Translations under genes and position numbers: made by a program
Notes under the pieces: generated by a model
Seen by the model: only the letters and a program-made list of their open reading frames with translations
Database searches by the model: none
Told to the model about the DNA's origin: nothing
Part shown: positions 28,298 through 39,556 of the stretch, in pieces
How positions within the stretch are numbered: the first letter of the stretch is position 1
How the letters are laid out: each line of letters starts with the position of its first letter
NCBI GenBank assembly: GCA_964019695.1
Contig: OZ026522.1
Span: 72,385,601-72,449,600 of the forward strand
Reading direction: 5' to 3'
DNA: 64,000 nucleotides
Origin: Loripinus fragilis
Taxonomy: Eukaryota > Mollusca > Bivalvia > Lucinida > Lucinidae

Positions 28298-28640
28298 GCC
28301 CAACCAGAGTTTTCCCTAAAATAAACTAATTTATTCACAGCTAGTCACTCAAGCTTACCAGGGTAGTCATCTCTGGGGTCATTTTTTAGCCTGAAAAATT
28401 CTAAGTTCTTTTCAGGCTTAAAAAAAATGACCCCAGAGTGGCACCCATTACTACTCTTAGATTTTTCTTGATTTTTTTAATGTTTAAAATAGAAAATGAT
28501 GTCATGATCTTAAAAAAAATAGCCTATGGAGTAACACCAACGTCGCTTTCCCGGCTTCTCCCAGTCTGTCGGATGAGACTTTAAAAAAAGCATTAACCCA
28601 CCCGGCCAGTACTGGTACAGCCAAGGAACACGGCCACAAA
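28298..28640. other. Flank with 67-bp hairpin, no gene
   Basis: TCTGGGGTCATTTTTTAGCC faces GGCTTAAAAAAAATGACCCCAGA (28371-28438), a hairpin with a short AT-rich loop. It could be a small MITE inserted next to the Polinton end or part of an unrecognised outer terminus. Confidence 0.45.
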
Positions 28641-28760
28641 CAACAACTCCGCTTTCATTTTTGGACCAAGGGTATTCATACTTGGCACAATAATAGTCGA
28701 TGGTGTGTAGAATACAACAAAGTTTCCAAATACGAATATGACCTTGTTATCATGGTTAAA
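28640..28760 (+). repeat. Tandem-array unit on right side of the Polinton
   Basis: Contains CACAAACAACAACTCC, GGGTATTCATACTTGGCACAATAAT, ATGGTGTGTAGAATACAAC and ATATGACCTTG, in the same order as units at 10160-10960. This indicates that the Polinton landed in the array. Confidence 0.65.
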
Positions 28761-28820
28761 GAAATGTAGGCTCTACAAAGTTTGTTAAAATGATAATTCC
28801 TAGATTGATCATTACCAAAG

Positions 28821-29164
28821 GGGGTACTCTGATACGTTTTATTTATACGTACACTTGGCCGATTTTTGGTGTCATTTTTTTTTTAATTTTAATATTTGTG
28901 CGGGTTTTCGGAAAAAATGAATATTTTGGCGATACGAGTGAAGATTTGGGCGGATACTCTTTTGGTCAGCACTAAATTAACTATTTTGAGGTTCACTTTA
29001 AAGTTTTATTTAAAGATTTAGATACAGAATGGGAATATTGTTTTGGGGGTATGCTAAAATTTGAAATATATTTGGCGTATGCCTGATACTTTGATTTGGT
29101 GGGGGTGGTAAACAGTAGATGTTAGGGTCCAGCCTATGTAGCAAGAAAAAATCAGAGTATCCCC
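28821..29164. mobile_element. MITE with GGGGTACTC ends, copy 1
   Basis: Left end GGGGGTACTCTGATAC, right end CAGAGTATCCCC in inverted orientation. The copy at 43275-43548 shares the ends and the right-hand block AAACAGTAGATG followed by GGGTCCA(A)GCCTA(C/T)GT. No ORF of interest. Confidence 0.65.
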
Positions 29165-29236
29165 GGCCCTTGGATCTTTACATAGTTAAATCTTATATTT
29201 ATCATGATACGATCCAAACTCTTGTGACATATTGTC

Positions 29237-29580
29237 TTGTCCGTGTGCCATGTTAACGTGTTGAAAATGTCTGTTGTATTGTCTGTTTGCAATGTTGTGT
29301 TGTTGAAAAGCTATCATGTCTTGTCTTTAAGAAGCGTTATTCTCTTACAAAGACGGTTTGTCTTGTCAAACTGCTGTGTTATTGTGTTAAAGCTTTGCTG
29401 TAGTGTTGATATTTCAAAAATACCATGTCTCTTGTCAACTCGCGGTTTTGTTGCGTATGAAGGATATGTTATCCTGTCTATTCGTAATCTTAAGCTCTCA
29501 GAACTGCATTCTATTTTGTTCGTTTGACATTTTAACATATTGAAAACGCACCATGCCTTGTCTGTGTATCATGCTAACAT
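29237..29580 (+). repeat. Diverged short tandem repeats (TGTCTTGTC... units)
   Basis: About seven units of roughly 45-60 bases share TGTCTTGTC or TGTATTGTC and GTGTT(G/A)A words. The 96-codon plus-strand ORF is repeat-derived. Confidence 0.5.
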
Positions 29581-29604
29581 GTCCAAAATGCATGAAGCAA
29601 TACT

Positions 29605-29820
29605 GGTCAGGATCCCCTAAAATGACAAAGCTACCAAGCAAGCATTCAATGTCGGGTCATCATCGGCACGCCAGCGAAACGCCATTTAAATGGCGTTTCG
29701 CTGACGGGCCGATGATGGCCCGCTAATAGTGGTAAATGGATCCTTCCTCCCCTCATCAAACTAAAAAAGCGTTGTCGAAGTTGGATCCCCTCTGACAAAA
29801 CGTTCTGAATCCGCGCATGT
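29605..29820. mobile_element. GCGCGGATCC-family element, copy 2 of 3 (left part lost)
   Basis: Matches 9640-9838 and 62255-62435. It contains the palindrome CATCATCGGCACGCCAGCGAAACGCC facing GGCGTTTCGCTGACGGGCCGATGATG (about 29656-29722) and the right end CTGAATCCGCGCATG. Confidence 0.7.
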
Positions 29821-29872
29821 AAGATTCCTTTTCTAGAGTTTTTATTGAAATAACGAGGTCTTGATTTTACAG

Positions 29873-30133
29873 AGGACAGTGAAGCAAGCTACAGATTTTT
29901 TTCTCAAGACCCAAGTAGATACTTTTGGATGTTTGGATGTCTAAATGGCACAGTGCATCGTTTTGACACCTGCATAAATGGCTATGTGGATTTGTTAACT
30001 CGAGACATTCGACCAGGCTTAACTGGTGAGATTAATCTCAGTGGTCTCCCCTGGTATAAGATACTGGAGGACTTGGAGTTTACTGGAATAAAGATTGATG
30101 ACCCTAAAATGAAGTACATTTGGATAGGACCAG
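29873..30133 (+). CDS. Host exon C, copy 1 (unknown protein)
   Basis: The exon has 261 bases: two bases completing a Glu codon with the last G of exon B, 86 codons, and one base carried on. Borders are TTTTACAG and GTAGTTTAT. The product includes FSQDPSRYFWMFGC, NGTVHRFDTCINGYVDLL, RPGLTGEINLSGLPWYKIL and DDPKMKYIWIGPG. The copy at 61322-61582 has the same length and about nine residue differences, so selection on the protein is likely. It has two cysteines and one NGT site. I do not recognise the domain. The Polinton lies in the intron just before it. Confidence 0.8.
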
Positions 30134-30567
30134 GTAGTTTATATTCTTATATCATAGGTGAAAATTCAAAATTTCAAAATACTGAACTTCACTGAATTCA
30201 AACATTAAAACTTGAAATACACTACAGAATGGTAAAAAAAATCAAGCTTAAATGACCAATTTATAAGTGAGGCTAGGTAGTATTCAAGTTTTAAAAGAAC
30301 GTTAATAAAGCAAACGGTGGAGACCCTGATCGGACGCCGCGTTCTGCGTCTGGTCTAGGTATGCACTGTTTGCTCGTGTCCCACAAAATGGTGCCAGGCT
30401 TAAATGGGTTAATATCATCTGCTTTTTTAAAAGTATTTTCTGGCTGACTTTCCATGAAAAGTATGTAATATCAGCCTTATAAACCTGAATTCAGGAATGA
30501 ACCTGAAACGTTCGCCCATGATATATATTCAAATCACAGGGATTACTGTAATGCCAACAAAGAGTGA
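30134..30567. other. Intron-like DNA, no gene seen
   Basis: A CAAACGGTGGAGACCCTGATCGGACGCC block with a partly mirrored right side (30308-30380) belongs to the GATCTGGGTC hairpin family also seen at 44122 and 45405. Nothing else is recognised. Confidence 0.4.
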
Positions 30568-30777
30568 CATTGACGTCATGTTTTGCTTACAAAGTAGTCA
30601 GGGACTTAGAATCGATATATCACTTGTGCATTAATTCTATCCGCAGAATAGGATTAAAACAAAATTGATCTATCGATTCGCGATAGCTCAAGTGGAATGT
30701 ACAAGTTAATGTTTTACTTAACAATTGTAAACGAAACACGGCGTCACTGTTACTCTTGACTGGCAGGACAGTAGTCA
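30568..30777. mobile_element. Palindromic MITE with TGACGTCATGTTTTG ends, copy 1
   Basis: Left arm GCCAACAAAGAGTGACATTGACGTCATG faces GGCGTCACTGTTACTCTTGACTGGC at the right. The interior has ATCGATAT...CACTTGTGCATTAAT and CGATAGCTCAAGTGG. Relatives lie at 35590-35880, 36425-36560 and 42108-42356. Confidence 0.7.
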
Positions 30778-31845
30778 CAAACGTTTTGTTTTTTTTTTAA
30801 GAAAAAGTAGGTGAGTATCTGTAAACAATAGAAGTAAGTATAGCCCTATTCATTATATTCTAATATTACGCAAGTGAATCGTCACATTCATAGAATGCAG
30901 GCAAAACCATTGCACCACGAGGAAGAGACTCATAAAACAGGCAGCAGCAAGACAGTTAGATAAAAGCAAATTCGTAAGATACTAAAGCCCCCTTTTAGGT
31001 TTGGTTGTGTCCTTACTAATGTGTTTCCAGGACTTAAGTGACCCCCGTTTTTTGCTAATTATTTTTAATGGTGATTTTAATTGAAAAATTAATTAAAGAA
31101 ATGAATTAAGATATATACCGCGTAATTGAATTTATTTTTTCCACATAAATATGAGTTTTTGTATAGGCTGGGATTAGATGGAATTTTGGTGTGTTTTTGC
31201 TGCTCTTCTTTGAAGTAGTCCCCAAGTGAACCTAGCGATATAATTAAAACAGGGCTTATACAGGTCAGTGGAGGTAATTTGTCAGTCCCACAGATAAGAG
31301 TGCGTAACAGAGAATTATTTTTCCTATTTCTCAACCAAAAAATATGTTGTGTGTACTCAAAACAACCGTCTCGATGATATGGTTCTTTTGAGCACCCAAA
31401 ACACGTGTTTAAACTGATAAAACAATCGCAATTTCACGCTAAAATTGCTTAACTGGCCCAATCTTCATGCATTAAGCTATGATTCACTGCTTTTACTGAC
31501 TCATAAACTTCACTGTACATCTAAAGGCGATGCATTGAAATGACCTGTGTTAAAAAACGATTCAAGTAACAGTATTGTCTGACCCTTAAATAATGGCTGA
31601 ATTTTCTTTCCAGATCATTGTTTTCTAAAAATATGTCTTTCAGGAATACAAGTTGGTTATCAAACAGTATGGATCCAGATAATGCCCAACATTTTATTTG
31701 GCTGTTGACAAAGTTTATCAGCGAAATAACTTTAGCAGGCAAATATTTTATGCTGTTTAAGTTTAATGTATATCCCTAATTCGCTATTTCTCGTCAACTC
31801 TCTAATTTGCTTGAATTGTCGTCATAAACTTATTACTTACTAGTG
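30778..31845. other. No gene seen
   Basis: AT-rich intergenic or intronic DNA. Minus-strand ORFs near 31089-31334 and 31521-31742 show no family features. ACTTAAGTGACCCCCGTTTTT (about 31033) has a mirrored counterpart AAAACGGGGGTCACCTATAA near 32487. Confidence 0.4.
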
Positions 31846-32060
31846 TCGTCTGCTGATTACCTTTGCAAACAATTTGAACCCAGATCAGGCCAGTCAAAAT
31901 GTCGGGCATTATCTGGATCCAAACTGCTTGGCACTCTACTGATATTCCGGAAAGATCATTTTAGAAAAAAGCAAACAAGAAACAAACTGATTTTGAAAAA
32001 AATATCAGCAGACAACAAAATCATGACAAATTACCTCGTAGGCAAAAAGAGTCAATGAAT
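31846..32060. repeat. Fragment of GTCTGCTGATTACCTTTGCAAAC MITE family
   Basis: GTCGTCTGCTGATTACC, CAAACAATTTGAACCCAGATCAGG and ATCTGGATCCAAACTG blocks relate it to 8885-9000 and 34154-34376. ATATCAGCAGACAAC (about 32005) is the mirrored end. Confidence 0.5.
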
Positions 32061-32705
32061 TGAAATGGAAGGTGCTACATATACATGCATGTTTTATGCT
32101 TAAGCCTTATATTTGCCTGCTTTCAATACGGCACGGTCTTGGACCCATATTGACTTTTACAATTGTGTGTGTGCGTGCGTGTGTGTCAAAATGATGACGA
32201 GTGAGGTTTGCGGAATAGATTTTCGTTGAATCATCGGATATTGATAGTCCTAAAGGATAGTACATATCATCATAGCAATGCAAATATACCACGTGTATCT
32301 ATTGGGGTACACATAGGTATATTCACATGGAAAAACAACTAAGTTATCCTTTTGTACAGGGGACTGGGGCTTCAGTTACAAATAAGGGCGTCTCCCAAAA
32401 ATAAGTTTTAGTTACGCGGTGTGCATTTAAATCCACATGCTAAGTGCCGTTTTTCTAAGTTCAATTTTAAGCTGTATAAAAAAAAGAAAAACGGGGGTCA
32501 CCTATAACCTGGAAACACTATAATGACATAAATTCATCTGAAATTAGCGATGAACACACTGCAGTACATTAAACATAGTTTTTAGATTCAGTTTGGTTTG
32601 GGTCAGAAAGAGTTTGGATTAAAGTGACTAAATAGCTTTGATTGGTTCACGTATTTAGTACAGACATCTCATAACCTTGTCCATAGTTTTCTTTCTTTTT
32701 TTCAG

Positions 32706-32719
32706 GCTGTTCATTTTAG
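32706..32719 (+). CDS. Possible terminal exon of host gene copy 1
   Basis: A pyrimidine tract and CAG (32687-32705) precede a phase-matching start: the base carried from exon C plus GC makes Gly, followed by Cys, Ser, Phe and a TAG at 32717-32719. Copy 2 has a similarly placed acceptor at 61680. Very short and therefore weak; a downstream exon may be outside the region I could identify. Confidence 0.2.
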
Positions 32720-34153
32720 CATCACTATCAAGGCACAGCCACTTCAAGCAGGGAAAAGTCAATGTATCGCCACATGATTATCACAATATGAAAACATCGA
32801 TTTGAAATAGATTAGCGCACAAGGATTATAAACTTCTGTTTATCACAAGACACTTTTATTTAAATATCCTTTAATGGACATTTAAAGTTAGCTTTCGTTT
32901 ACACTTTACGTTGGAGTTATAAGGTTTTTTATAGTTACATAGTCTGAGGACTGGCCAGCTGGATTGGATTTTTTTCAATTGGTCTGGTAGAAAAATTGCA
33001 TTAGTACCAGGTGATAGTATAACTATATAGAAGTCAAATGAGGGTGGAGACCAGAAACAAAAGTGGTGCAGGTTTTTTCAGGCGACATTTTGTTACCCTA
33101 CCCACTGAAAATGTATTGTAATATAAATGTGTAGTAAACATTCAGCACAATTTCAATATGTATGAGAGTATATTGGCTTCTCATGGATTTATATGAGAGT
33201 TAAACACGAAATCAATGATAGAATTCAGTCAAAAAATAAGTTAAACTACATTTGTTGCATTTGTTTTACCCACCCACCCGTTTTTCATATAGGTATTGTT
33301 TTGAAATGGGGATAAATTAATACCAATTTAGACTTCTGTGTTTCAGCTACATGGATTATGATGAGAAATAATGACCGGCAGTTGCAACAGATAACTGCAT
33401 TGTATAAAACTTAGATCTTGCTTATACAATACCCCACCCACTATGAGATGTGGGTTCCTCTATGCAAATATATTTTCATTATACATTGTTTGTTTCATGG
33501 TTGGAAACATATTATAAGTCACAGATTACACTACCTGGAAAAACAAGGCCTGGATGTGACACTCTCTGCTATAGTTGGTTTCAATTCAAAGGATCATTGA
33601 CACTTGCTATGGGTAAATGCCTATGGTTTTCAGTTAAAATAAAAGTTTGTCAATCGTCCCGTTCTTCACCCTGAAGCTACCCTGACCTGAGTACTTTATG
33701 GCTGTGAAATCCGTTTTCGATATCAAATGCTTCAAAGATGTAAAATTTTGGGTAGAACAATCAGTTTTACATTAAGATATATAGGAATCCGAAAACATTT
33801 TTTAAAATATCATTCCCCCCCTGTGCCAGCAAAAGCTTTTGCATGAATATGTGTTACCATATTTTACACATTGTATGGAAGTGGCTTGCTGGCACAAGGG
33901 GGGAAAGATGTTCAGCAGCCCAAAAACCCAGGGCCTAAGCCCATAAAATGCCTTTTCTACCAAATAAGAAATTAATGACAGAAATGAAGTTCTCTAGAAC
34001 CAACCTCCTAAATTGCTTTGTATTCTGTGCTAGTTTAATATAAAGTACTTAAAGATTAAAAGTAGAATTAGCAAGGTTTTATGCATTTTTTCATAAGAAA
34101 AAATCTCACTGTTATTAAATGACACATTATTTTGCAAACGTCCTGTACTTATC
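32720..34153. other. No gene seen
   Basis: AT-rich DNA without recognisable exon or element. GTGCCAGCAAAAGC (33821) and GGCTTGCTGGCAC (33884) face each other as arms of a small hairpin-type repeat. Confidence 0.4.
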
Positions 34154-34376
34154 TATTTGCATGCTAGCGATTGTTCATGTTTTTATTTTCGTCTGCTGAC
34201 TTTCTTCAAAATTATGTTTTTAAAAATAAACCACCCAGGACCACCATCAGCGTGTCAAACAGTTGGATCCAGATCAAGACCGACATTCTATTGGTCTTCA
34301 TCTGGGTTCAAACTGTTTGCAAAAGGCTATTGGCAGACGACAAAAATATATCCACTGGCATGCAAAGAGTTATAAC
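34154..34376. mobile_element. Palindromic MITE of the GTCTGCTGAC family
   Basis: The ends GCATGCTAGCG and CTGGCATGCAAAG, the pair TTTCGTCTGCTGAC and GGCAGACGACAAAAAT, and GTTGGATCCAGATCAAGACC against GGTCTTCATCTGGGTTC mark inverted arms. Short ORFs are by chance. Confidence 0.6.
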
Positions 34377-35589
34377 AGGTAAATACCATAGTGTTCAATA
34401 TATTGTCTCATATAGGGATATACATGCATCATGTATACCATAAATATTAGGACACGTTAAATCCATTTCAACATGCTATGCCAAAGCAAAAGTAATATTC
34501 AAAGGATCTAGTTAGAACCAGTTTTTTTTTTTACTTTCCAGTGCTAAATGGGACACTTTCATTCCTTCAAAAAAATTTATTTCTTTTGTTGAGCTTTCAG
34601 TTTTGTATTATTTACGGTACATGTAGTAAAAAATGTACAGGTAACTTCTAAATTATCTCCCCAAAATCATTTTATTACAAAACATATTTTGTTTTTAAAA
34701 CAATTTCATCAATTATCGTGATTCGTTAATACTCTGCATATGGTATGTTCAATAGATATCACCATGCCTACCAAATAAATCAAGAAAACGTGCAGATATC
34801 ACTTTTTAAAGCACTTTTTATTCTCATGAAATTTCAGACCCCCACCCCTTTCTACCCGCCATAACTCTCGAGTGCGTAGGAATTTTGAAAGTATTTTGCT
34901 AGCTGGCTCTTGCCATTAGATTCACCTATTGCACTGATACTACATGCACCACACTAGAAGCTCAAAAGCAGCGTTCTGGGAATAAGAAAAATAGGCGTAT
35001 AAGGCCCAAACCGTCATTGATCCTTTAATAATTTGACCGTTTAGAAATAAGATTTAATTGTTCTGCTCTTGCTTTTTATTGGGATGATAGTATAATAAAG
35101 CATAAAAGTTACTGTAGCTGCCAGTAATGTTTTTTGTACAAAGAAATTAAATATCTTACAACTGATTTTACATGAGTTATACATCATTCACAGTCTATAT
35201 ATACATAGCATTTACCAAACAGAAGTATGTTGCAAAACCATCACTGTGTCTATCTGAACACGAAAATAATACATGAAAACTCAATATATATGAAAACATG
35301 TAGAGCGTATACTTAATAATATAGGTCCTCAGATTGCCTGTATAGACCCCCAGGGACAATTTGTACACTGTCTTTTTAAAACTGCCCTTATAATCCTCAA
35401 AATGAGAGATATTACCCCTCTTGCGGTTGCAGTGATCGCGAGTAGCAGTTGGGTAACGTATGCTACCATTAAAATGGCTTAAAATGATAACATTGAAGAT
35501 TATAGAGTATTCTTATTCAAATTTCACCATGTGACTGACAATTTATTTACATGTCTTCATGCAAGAAATTATTATAAGATACGTATTAT
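34377..35589. other. No gene seen
   Basis: AT-rich DNA; nothing recognised on either strand. Confidence 0.4.
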
Positions 35590-35880
35590 TCTGCCAGCCA
35601 AGAGTATAAGTGACGTCATGTTTTGTTTAATTCGAACCTAAAAATTTTCGTTGTGGTTTAGTAATCCTCCTCACTACCACTTGAGCTATTATTCTGCCAG
35701 CCAAGAGTAGAAGTGACGTCATGTTTTGTTTACAAAGTTATGGGACTTATCTTTCATGATAGGATAAATACACCATTGATCTATAAAATCGAGATAGCTC
35801 AAGTGGTAGCGAGGAGGATTACTGAACTACAAAGAGCATTTTCTAGGTTCGAATCTCACTGGCTGCTCTTTTTTATTCAT
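35590..35880. mobile_element. TGACGTCATG MITE with tRNA-like Pol III promoter
   Basis: Two TCTGCCAGCCAAGAGTA(T/G)AAG(TGACGTCATG) starts at 35591 and 35693. The sequence 35793-35872 has an A-box-like TAGCTCAAGTGGTAGCG and a B-box GGTTCGAATC with a T-run after it (TCTTTTTT). A second A-box-like stretch is found inverted at 35655-35690. It looks like a tRNA-derived SINE or tRNA pseudogene joined to the MITE family; no complete tRNA fold is claimed. Confidence 0.5.
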
Positions 35881-36033
35881 TTTTATTTTAATTTTTTTTG
35901 GAGGGGGGGGGGGGCAGGTTCTGTTCATGTCTTATTTTTTTCTTTTTATTTATTTTTTTATTATTTTTTTTTATTTTTTATCCCTTTAACATGTATAAGG
36001 TACATATATAAAAACTTCTGTAACAACACAAGC

Positions 36034-36222
36034 TACTGTAAATTCGGAAATACACGCGAATATGAGGTTTAAAAGACATATTTGCGACGTCAAAATTTGT
36101 GACAAGGGCAAGTTAACAACATAGTGATTTCGCCATTTCGCGATAATTTTATTTTCACGAAATTTTGCATGTGAGAAGTTTCGCGAAAATAAAACCTCGC
36201 GAAAACTTCCGAATTTACAGTA
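36034..36222. mobile_element. MITE with TACTGTAAATTCGGAA inverted ends
   Basis: The 16-base ends TACTGTAAATTCGGAA (36034-36049) and TTCCGAATTTACAGTA (36207-36222) match perfectly, with AGC on both sides as a possible target duplication. The interior is rich in CGCGAA/TTCGCG words. These ends are common in invertebrate genomes (from memory). Confidence 0.8.
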
Positions 36223-36279
36223 AGCTGAAATAATGCCGCCTGTTCCTTTTGGGCCTAGTAAAAATATGAAGAAAAAACA

Positions 36280-36360
36280 ACAACGACCACTAAATAGGTT
36301 CGATCCTGGTACGCCTGCGTCCAACGCAGTAGACATAACCACTACACTACAGTATCTTCT
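36280..36360 (-). repeat. tRNA-like sequence (SINE head or tRNA pseudogene)
   Basis: On the minus strand: GTAGTGTAGTGGTTATG (A-box-like), CTGC-GTTGGAC-GCAG as a possible anticodon arm, and GGATCGAACC (B-box-like) in the right order and spacing. Acceptor pairing is not convincing, so I do not call a functional tRNA. Confidence 0.4.
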
Positions 36361-36424
36361 AACGTGAAGAACACAAGTTAATATTTTATTGGTATCATTG
36401 TACTTGTAAACAAAATATCACGTG

Positions 36425-36560
36425 ACTGTCACTCTTCGTTGGCACTATAGTAACTCAAATCGATAGCTCAATCGTGTATTAATCCTGTCATGAAAGGTAA
36501 GTCCCATAACTTTGTAAACAAAACATGACGCCACTTCTACTCTTGGCTGGCAGAATAATA
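36425..36560. repeat. Fragment of the TGACGTCATG MITE family
   Basis: CGATAGCTCAATCGTGTATTAATCCT and AACATGACGCCACTTCTACTCTTGGCTGGCAG match the right half of the family (compare 42240-42356). Confidence 0.55.
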
Positions 36561-37117
36561 GAAAATATGTATGGGCTTCTAATCTGTATGTTTACTGTTA
36601 CAAACGTTACCTTCGAGGGTCATGATATGTTATACAAGTTATAATCCGTTTAATGTTTACTGTCGTGAGTTGGCTCCCGGTACCGTTAGTTTAACAGGTG
36701 ACCGGGCCCAGGGCGACGACAGTAAACATGATTCGCACTATAAACACTTTTCCTGCCTAATGGGATATAAAATGTAAGTTTAGGTCATCAAACTGGCTAT
36801 AGAAATGGATGTAGCAGCTTTCAGCTGAACTGAGACTTAGACACCATGGGAAATAAGCTTAATTGAAAATGGGTAGGTGCGTTTATTGTGTCGTAGAAAA
36901 AATCTTCACCACTTTCAGAACTGGCATCCACCCTAAAAGTGACTCTTGTGGAAAAATGATGTATAGCAATCCCAAGTTTCGTCACTTGTTTAAATCGTTT
37001 TGTATCTATATCCAAGATCGCGACCATGTGGCCATTTTGAATAAACTCTTCAAATGACATCTACCGTTCCAAAACGTATAACCGATTGAACTGAAACCTT
37101 GGGATAACATTATACAA

Positions 37118-37970
37118 TTATTGACTAATGAGGCATTGGATATGATGTGATATCGACCCGAGAATATCAATATTGACCGAGGCGAAGCCGAGGTCAATAT
37201 TGGTATTCTCTGGTCGATATCACATCATATCCAATGCCTCATAAGTCAATAACCGTTTTATTATATAACATTTAGAGAAAGATGTACAGGTATCATTGCA
37301 CCTGGAAAAATACTGAACTTATTGACAAGATTTGAGACAGTCAAGTATTTAGCAGAAACAGTGCAGACCTAGATAAGACCAGCCGTTTACTAATTTATAT
37401 ATGTTGTGCATGAGTGTCATCATTCAACATTTACTAACAAAAATTCTAACACGCCTCGCCTGTAGAGCCAATGTTAAAATAGTGTTATATATCAAACAAT
37501 AATTCGCAGCTATGAAAGCGCAGGGAAAACGTGTGATAGCCGACGTCATTGTTTTACTGGAAAATGACGTCATTCATGGCGTTAGACGGTGTAACGTCGT
37601 TTTTACGCTTGAAAGACGTTACAAATACATGTAAACGTATGCGCCGTGGTCTAAGTATTGGCGGGAGTTCTTCAGTGCAGAGGCGGAAATGGAGACTTCA
37701 AATTTGTTTTCGTCGTTTATTGTGCAATAAAATCGGAATAGATCAGCTCCAGTGCGTGATTTGTTGCTTTCTCGGCAACTACGATAGGATAATTAGTGAC
37801 AATTTAGAAAAGCAGAACCGGAACAGAAAAAACACAAGGAGTCTATTTTTAGTAACTAATATTCACCGGCAAGCGCGCGCCAGCCAGTGAATATGACAAT
37901 ATGTAGACTGGCCACGTGAGCGCTCTAAGCCAATGAAAATCGGCATTTTTACTTAGTTATATAATAATAG
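37118..37970. mobile_element. Non-autonomous element with 60-bp hairpin end, copy 1
   Basis: It begins with a near-perfect hairpin (37118-37252): TTGACTAATGAGGCATTGG ... GACCGAGGCGAAGCCGAGGTC ... CCAATGCCTCATAAGTCAA. It goes on through GCCAATGTTAAAATAGTG, GACGTCATTGTTTTACTGG, and CACGTGAGCGCTCTAAGCC to an AT-rich end near TTATATAATAATAG. The same order appears reversed at 52600-53398. No transposase ORF is seen in either copy. Confidence 0.75.
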
Positions 37971-38212
37971 AAAATGAAGATTCAGAATTGTTTATATGGT
38001 TCACTACGATAACCAAGATAGTGGCCGAGGCAGCAATATTGAAAATTTTCAAACGATCGGCAACGCCCACACCCCACCCACACTCTACCGTAGCATTTGC
38101 CAGATTTATTTGTAACTTGACTGGAGGCATAAGGGCAAGATTGACATTGAGTAATACTAAGATTATTCCATCCCAATATTCAGGATGGTCGCCATCTTGA
38201 AATGCTTCAGCA

Positions 38213-38583
38213 GGGACCAAGCTGGCCCAGAATCTTAGGGAGAAGAGGCTTCTCCCTGCAAGACAATTAGGGAGAAGTGACAGTCAGATAGGGAGAAGTT
38301 ATAGCGCAAAACTACGACATTTTCTGTCAATTTAGAAGCAAATCAGCCATTACACATACTATTGCCATTTAATGGAAGGAGAAACACGATGCAGTGGTAG
38401 TAGATTGTCTGATAATGTCACCACAGCTTGCATTTGTGTGGTGACAGAATGAAAATGAGTCTCCTTAAAAAAAATTTTTTTTTTTTTTTTAGGGAGACTC
38501 CCACTTCTCCCTGGGTCCCATTTAGGGCGAAATTTCGGCCCCCAGGGCGACCATTTTGTCCTAGTTGCCCCCTAGCTTGGTCC
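38213..38583. mobile_element. Element with GGGACCAAGCT inverted ends
   Basis: GGGACCAAGCT (38213-38223) and AGCTTGGTCCC (38573-38583) are exact inverted ends. Inside are several TAGGGAGAAG words, a T-run, and GGGAGACTCCCACTTCTCCC. The short length and lack of ORF suggest a MITE. Confidence 0.6.
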
Positions 38584-38829
38584 CTTGGCTTCAACAAACC
38601 ATATCCTGGAATAAACAAACCTTGTCTGGAGTCATTGGAGTAACATGGAGATTCAGAATGGCTAAAAGTGTTCCGCTGTTGCATTCATCTTGAAATATTT
38701 GATAGGCTTCCCCTCCCAAACCATATGTATATTAAACTTATACTTGCCTGGAGCATTTGGGCAACATGAACATTTAGAATTGCTAAATACCTGTTCTGAT
38801 TTCCAAGATTGAATTTTTGTAAACATCAT

Positions 38830-39300
38830 CTACCAGGGGTATCAACCTACGTCACAGCATGGATGTTGCAAACACGTATTTTGGCCCCATCTTTGATTTA
38901 CACTGTAAGTTTATCATACAAACCAGTGTCCAAACTAAGCAGTGCAGAAGGTGCCTAACATCCCAATTGGACCGAACATATAATGATCATGCCCAGAAAT
39001 GCCGTTGCCTTTGTAATCAATCACCCACAAGTATCGAAGTGGGAGACACGAGGCTAATTTTAGCAGTCGCCCGCTTCGATATTTGTGGGTGAATGCTTAT
39101 AAAGGCAACGGCATTTCGGGGCGTGACCAATATATATTCTGTTCAAGTGTGATGTTAGGCACCGCCTGCACTGCTTAGTTTTGACAGACACTAATTTGTA
39201 TTGATTTACGAAGGGAAAAACTTACCTTGTAAATCAAAGATGGCGTCATACTACGTGTTTGCAACATCCATGCTATAACGTAGGTCGTTACCCCTGATCT
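38830..39300. repeat. Fold-back element, arms about 215 bp
   Basis: GGGGTATCAACCTACGTCA, GCATGGATGTTGCAAACACGTA and CATCTTTGATTTAC at the left are mirrored by GTAAATCAAAGATGGCG, TACGTGTTTGCAACATCCATGC and ACGTAGGTCGTTACCCC at the right. Other facing pairs include CTAAGCAGTGCAG and CTGCACTGCTTAG. The centre lies near 39050. Confidence 0.8.
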
Positions 39301-39416
39301 ACTCCAAAACCATATGTCGGGTTGATCCGAAGCTTTGTGGCAGACAGAGAAGCAATATCGAAACTCAGAATTGATAAGATAGGTCCATTTGAACATTCAA
39401 TATATAAAGGGTCTTA

Positions 39417-39556
39417 CATGAGTGCTCATGTTTTATTGAATTTATTAAACGAGTTGGGAAAAAGAGATCGAATGCGAGGCTTGCCGAACATTTTATCTTT
39501 TTTTTTGCGCAACGAGTTTAATAAATTCAATAATAAAAGGGCACGAATGTTAGATT
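39417..39556. repeat. Inverted repeat GTTTTATTGAATTTATTAAACGAGTTG
   Basis: The arms at about 39425-39456 and 39510-39545 face each other (TTTATTAAACGAGTTG / CAACGAGTTTAATAAA). A diverged relative lies near 52345-52440. The 88-codon ORF across it is a by-product. Confidence 0.6.

Noticed and set aside
35793..35872. Functional tRNA gene
   Set aside because: A- and B-box-like sequences are present, but acceptor and anticodon arms do not pair well; SINE or pseudogene preferred.
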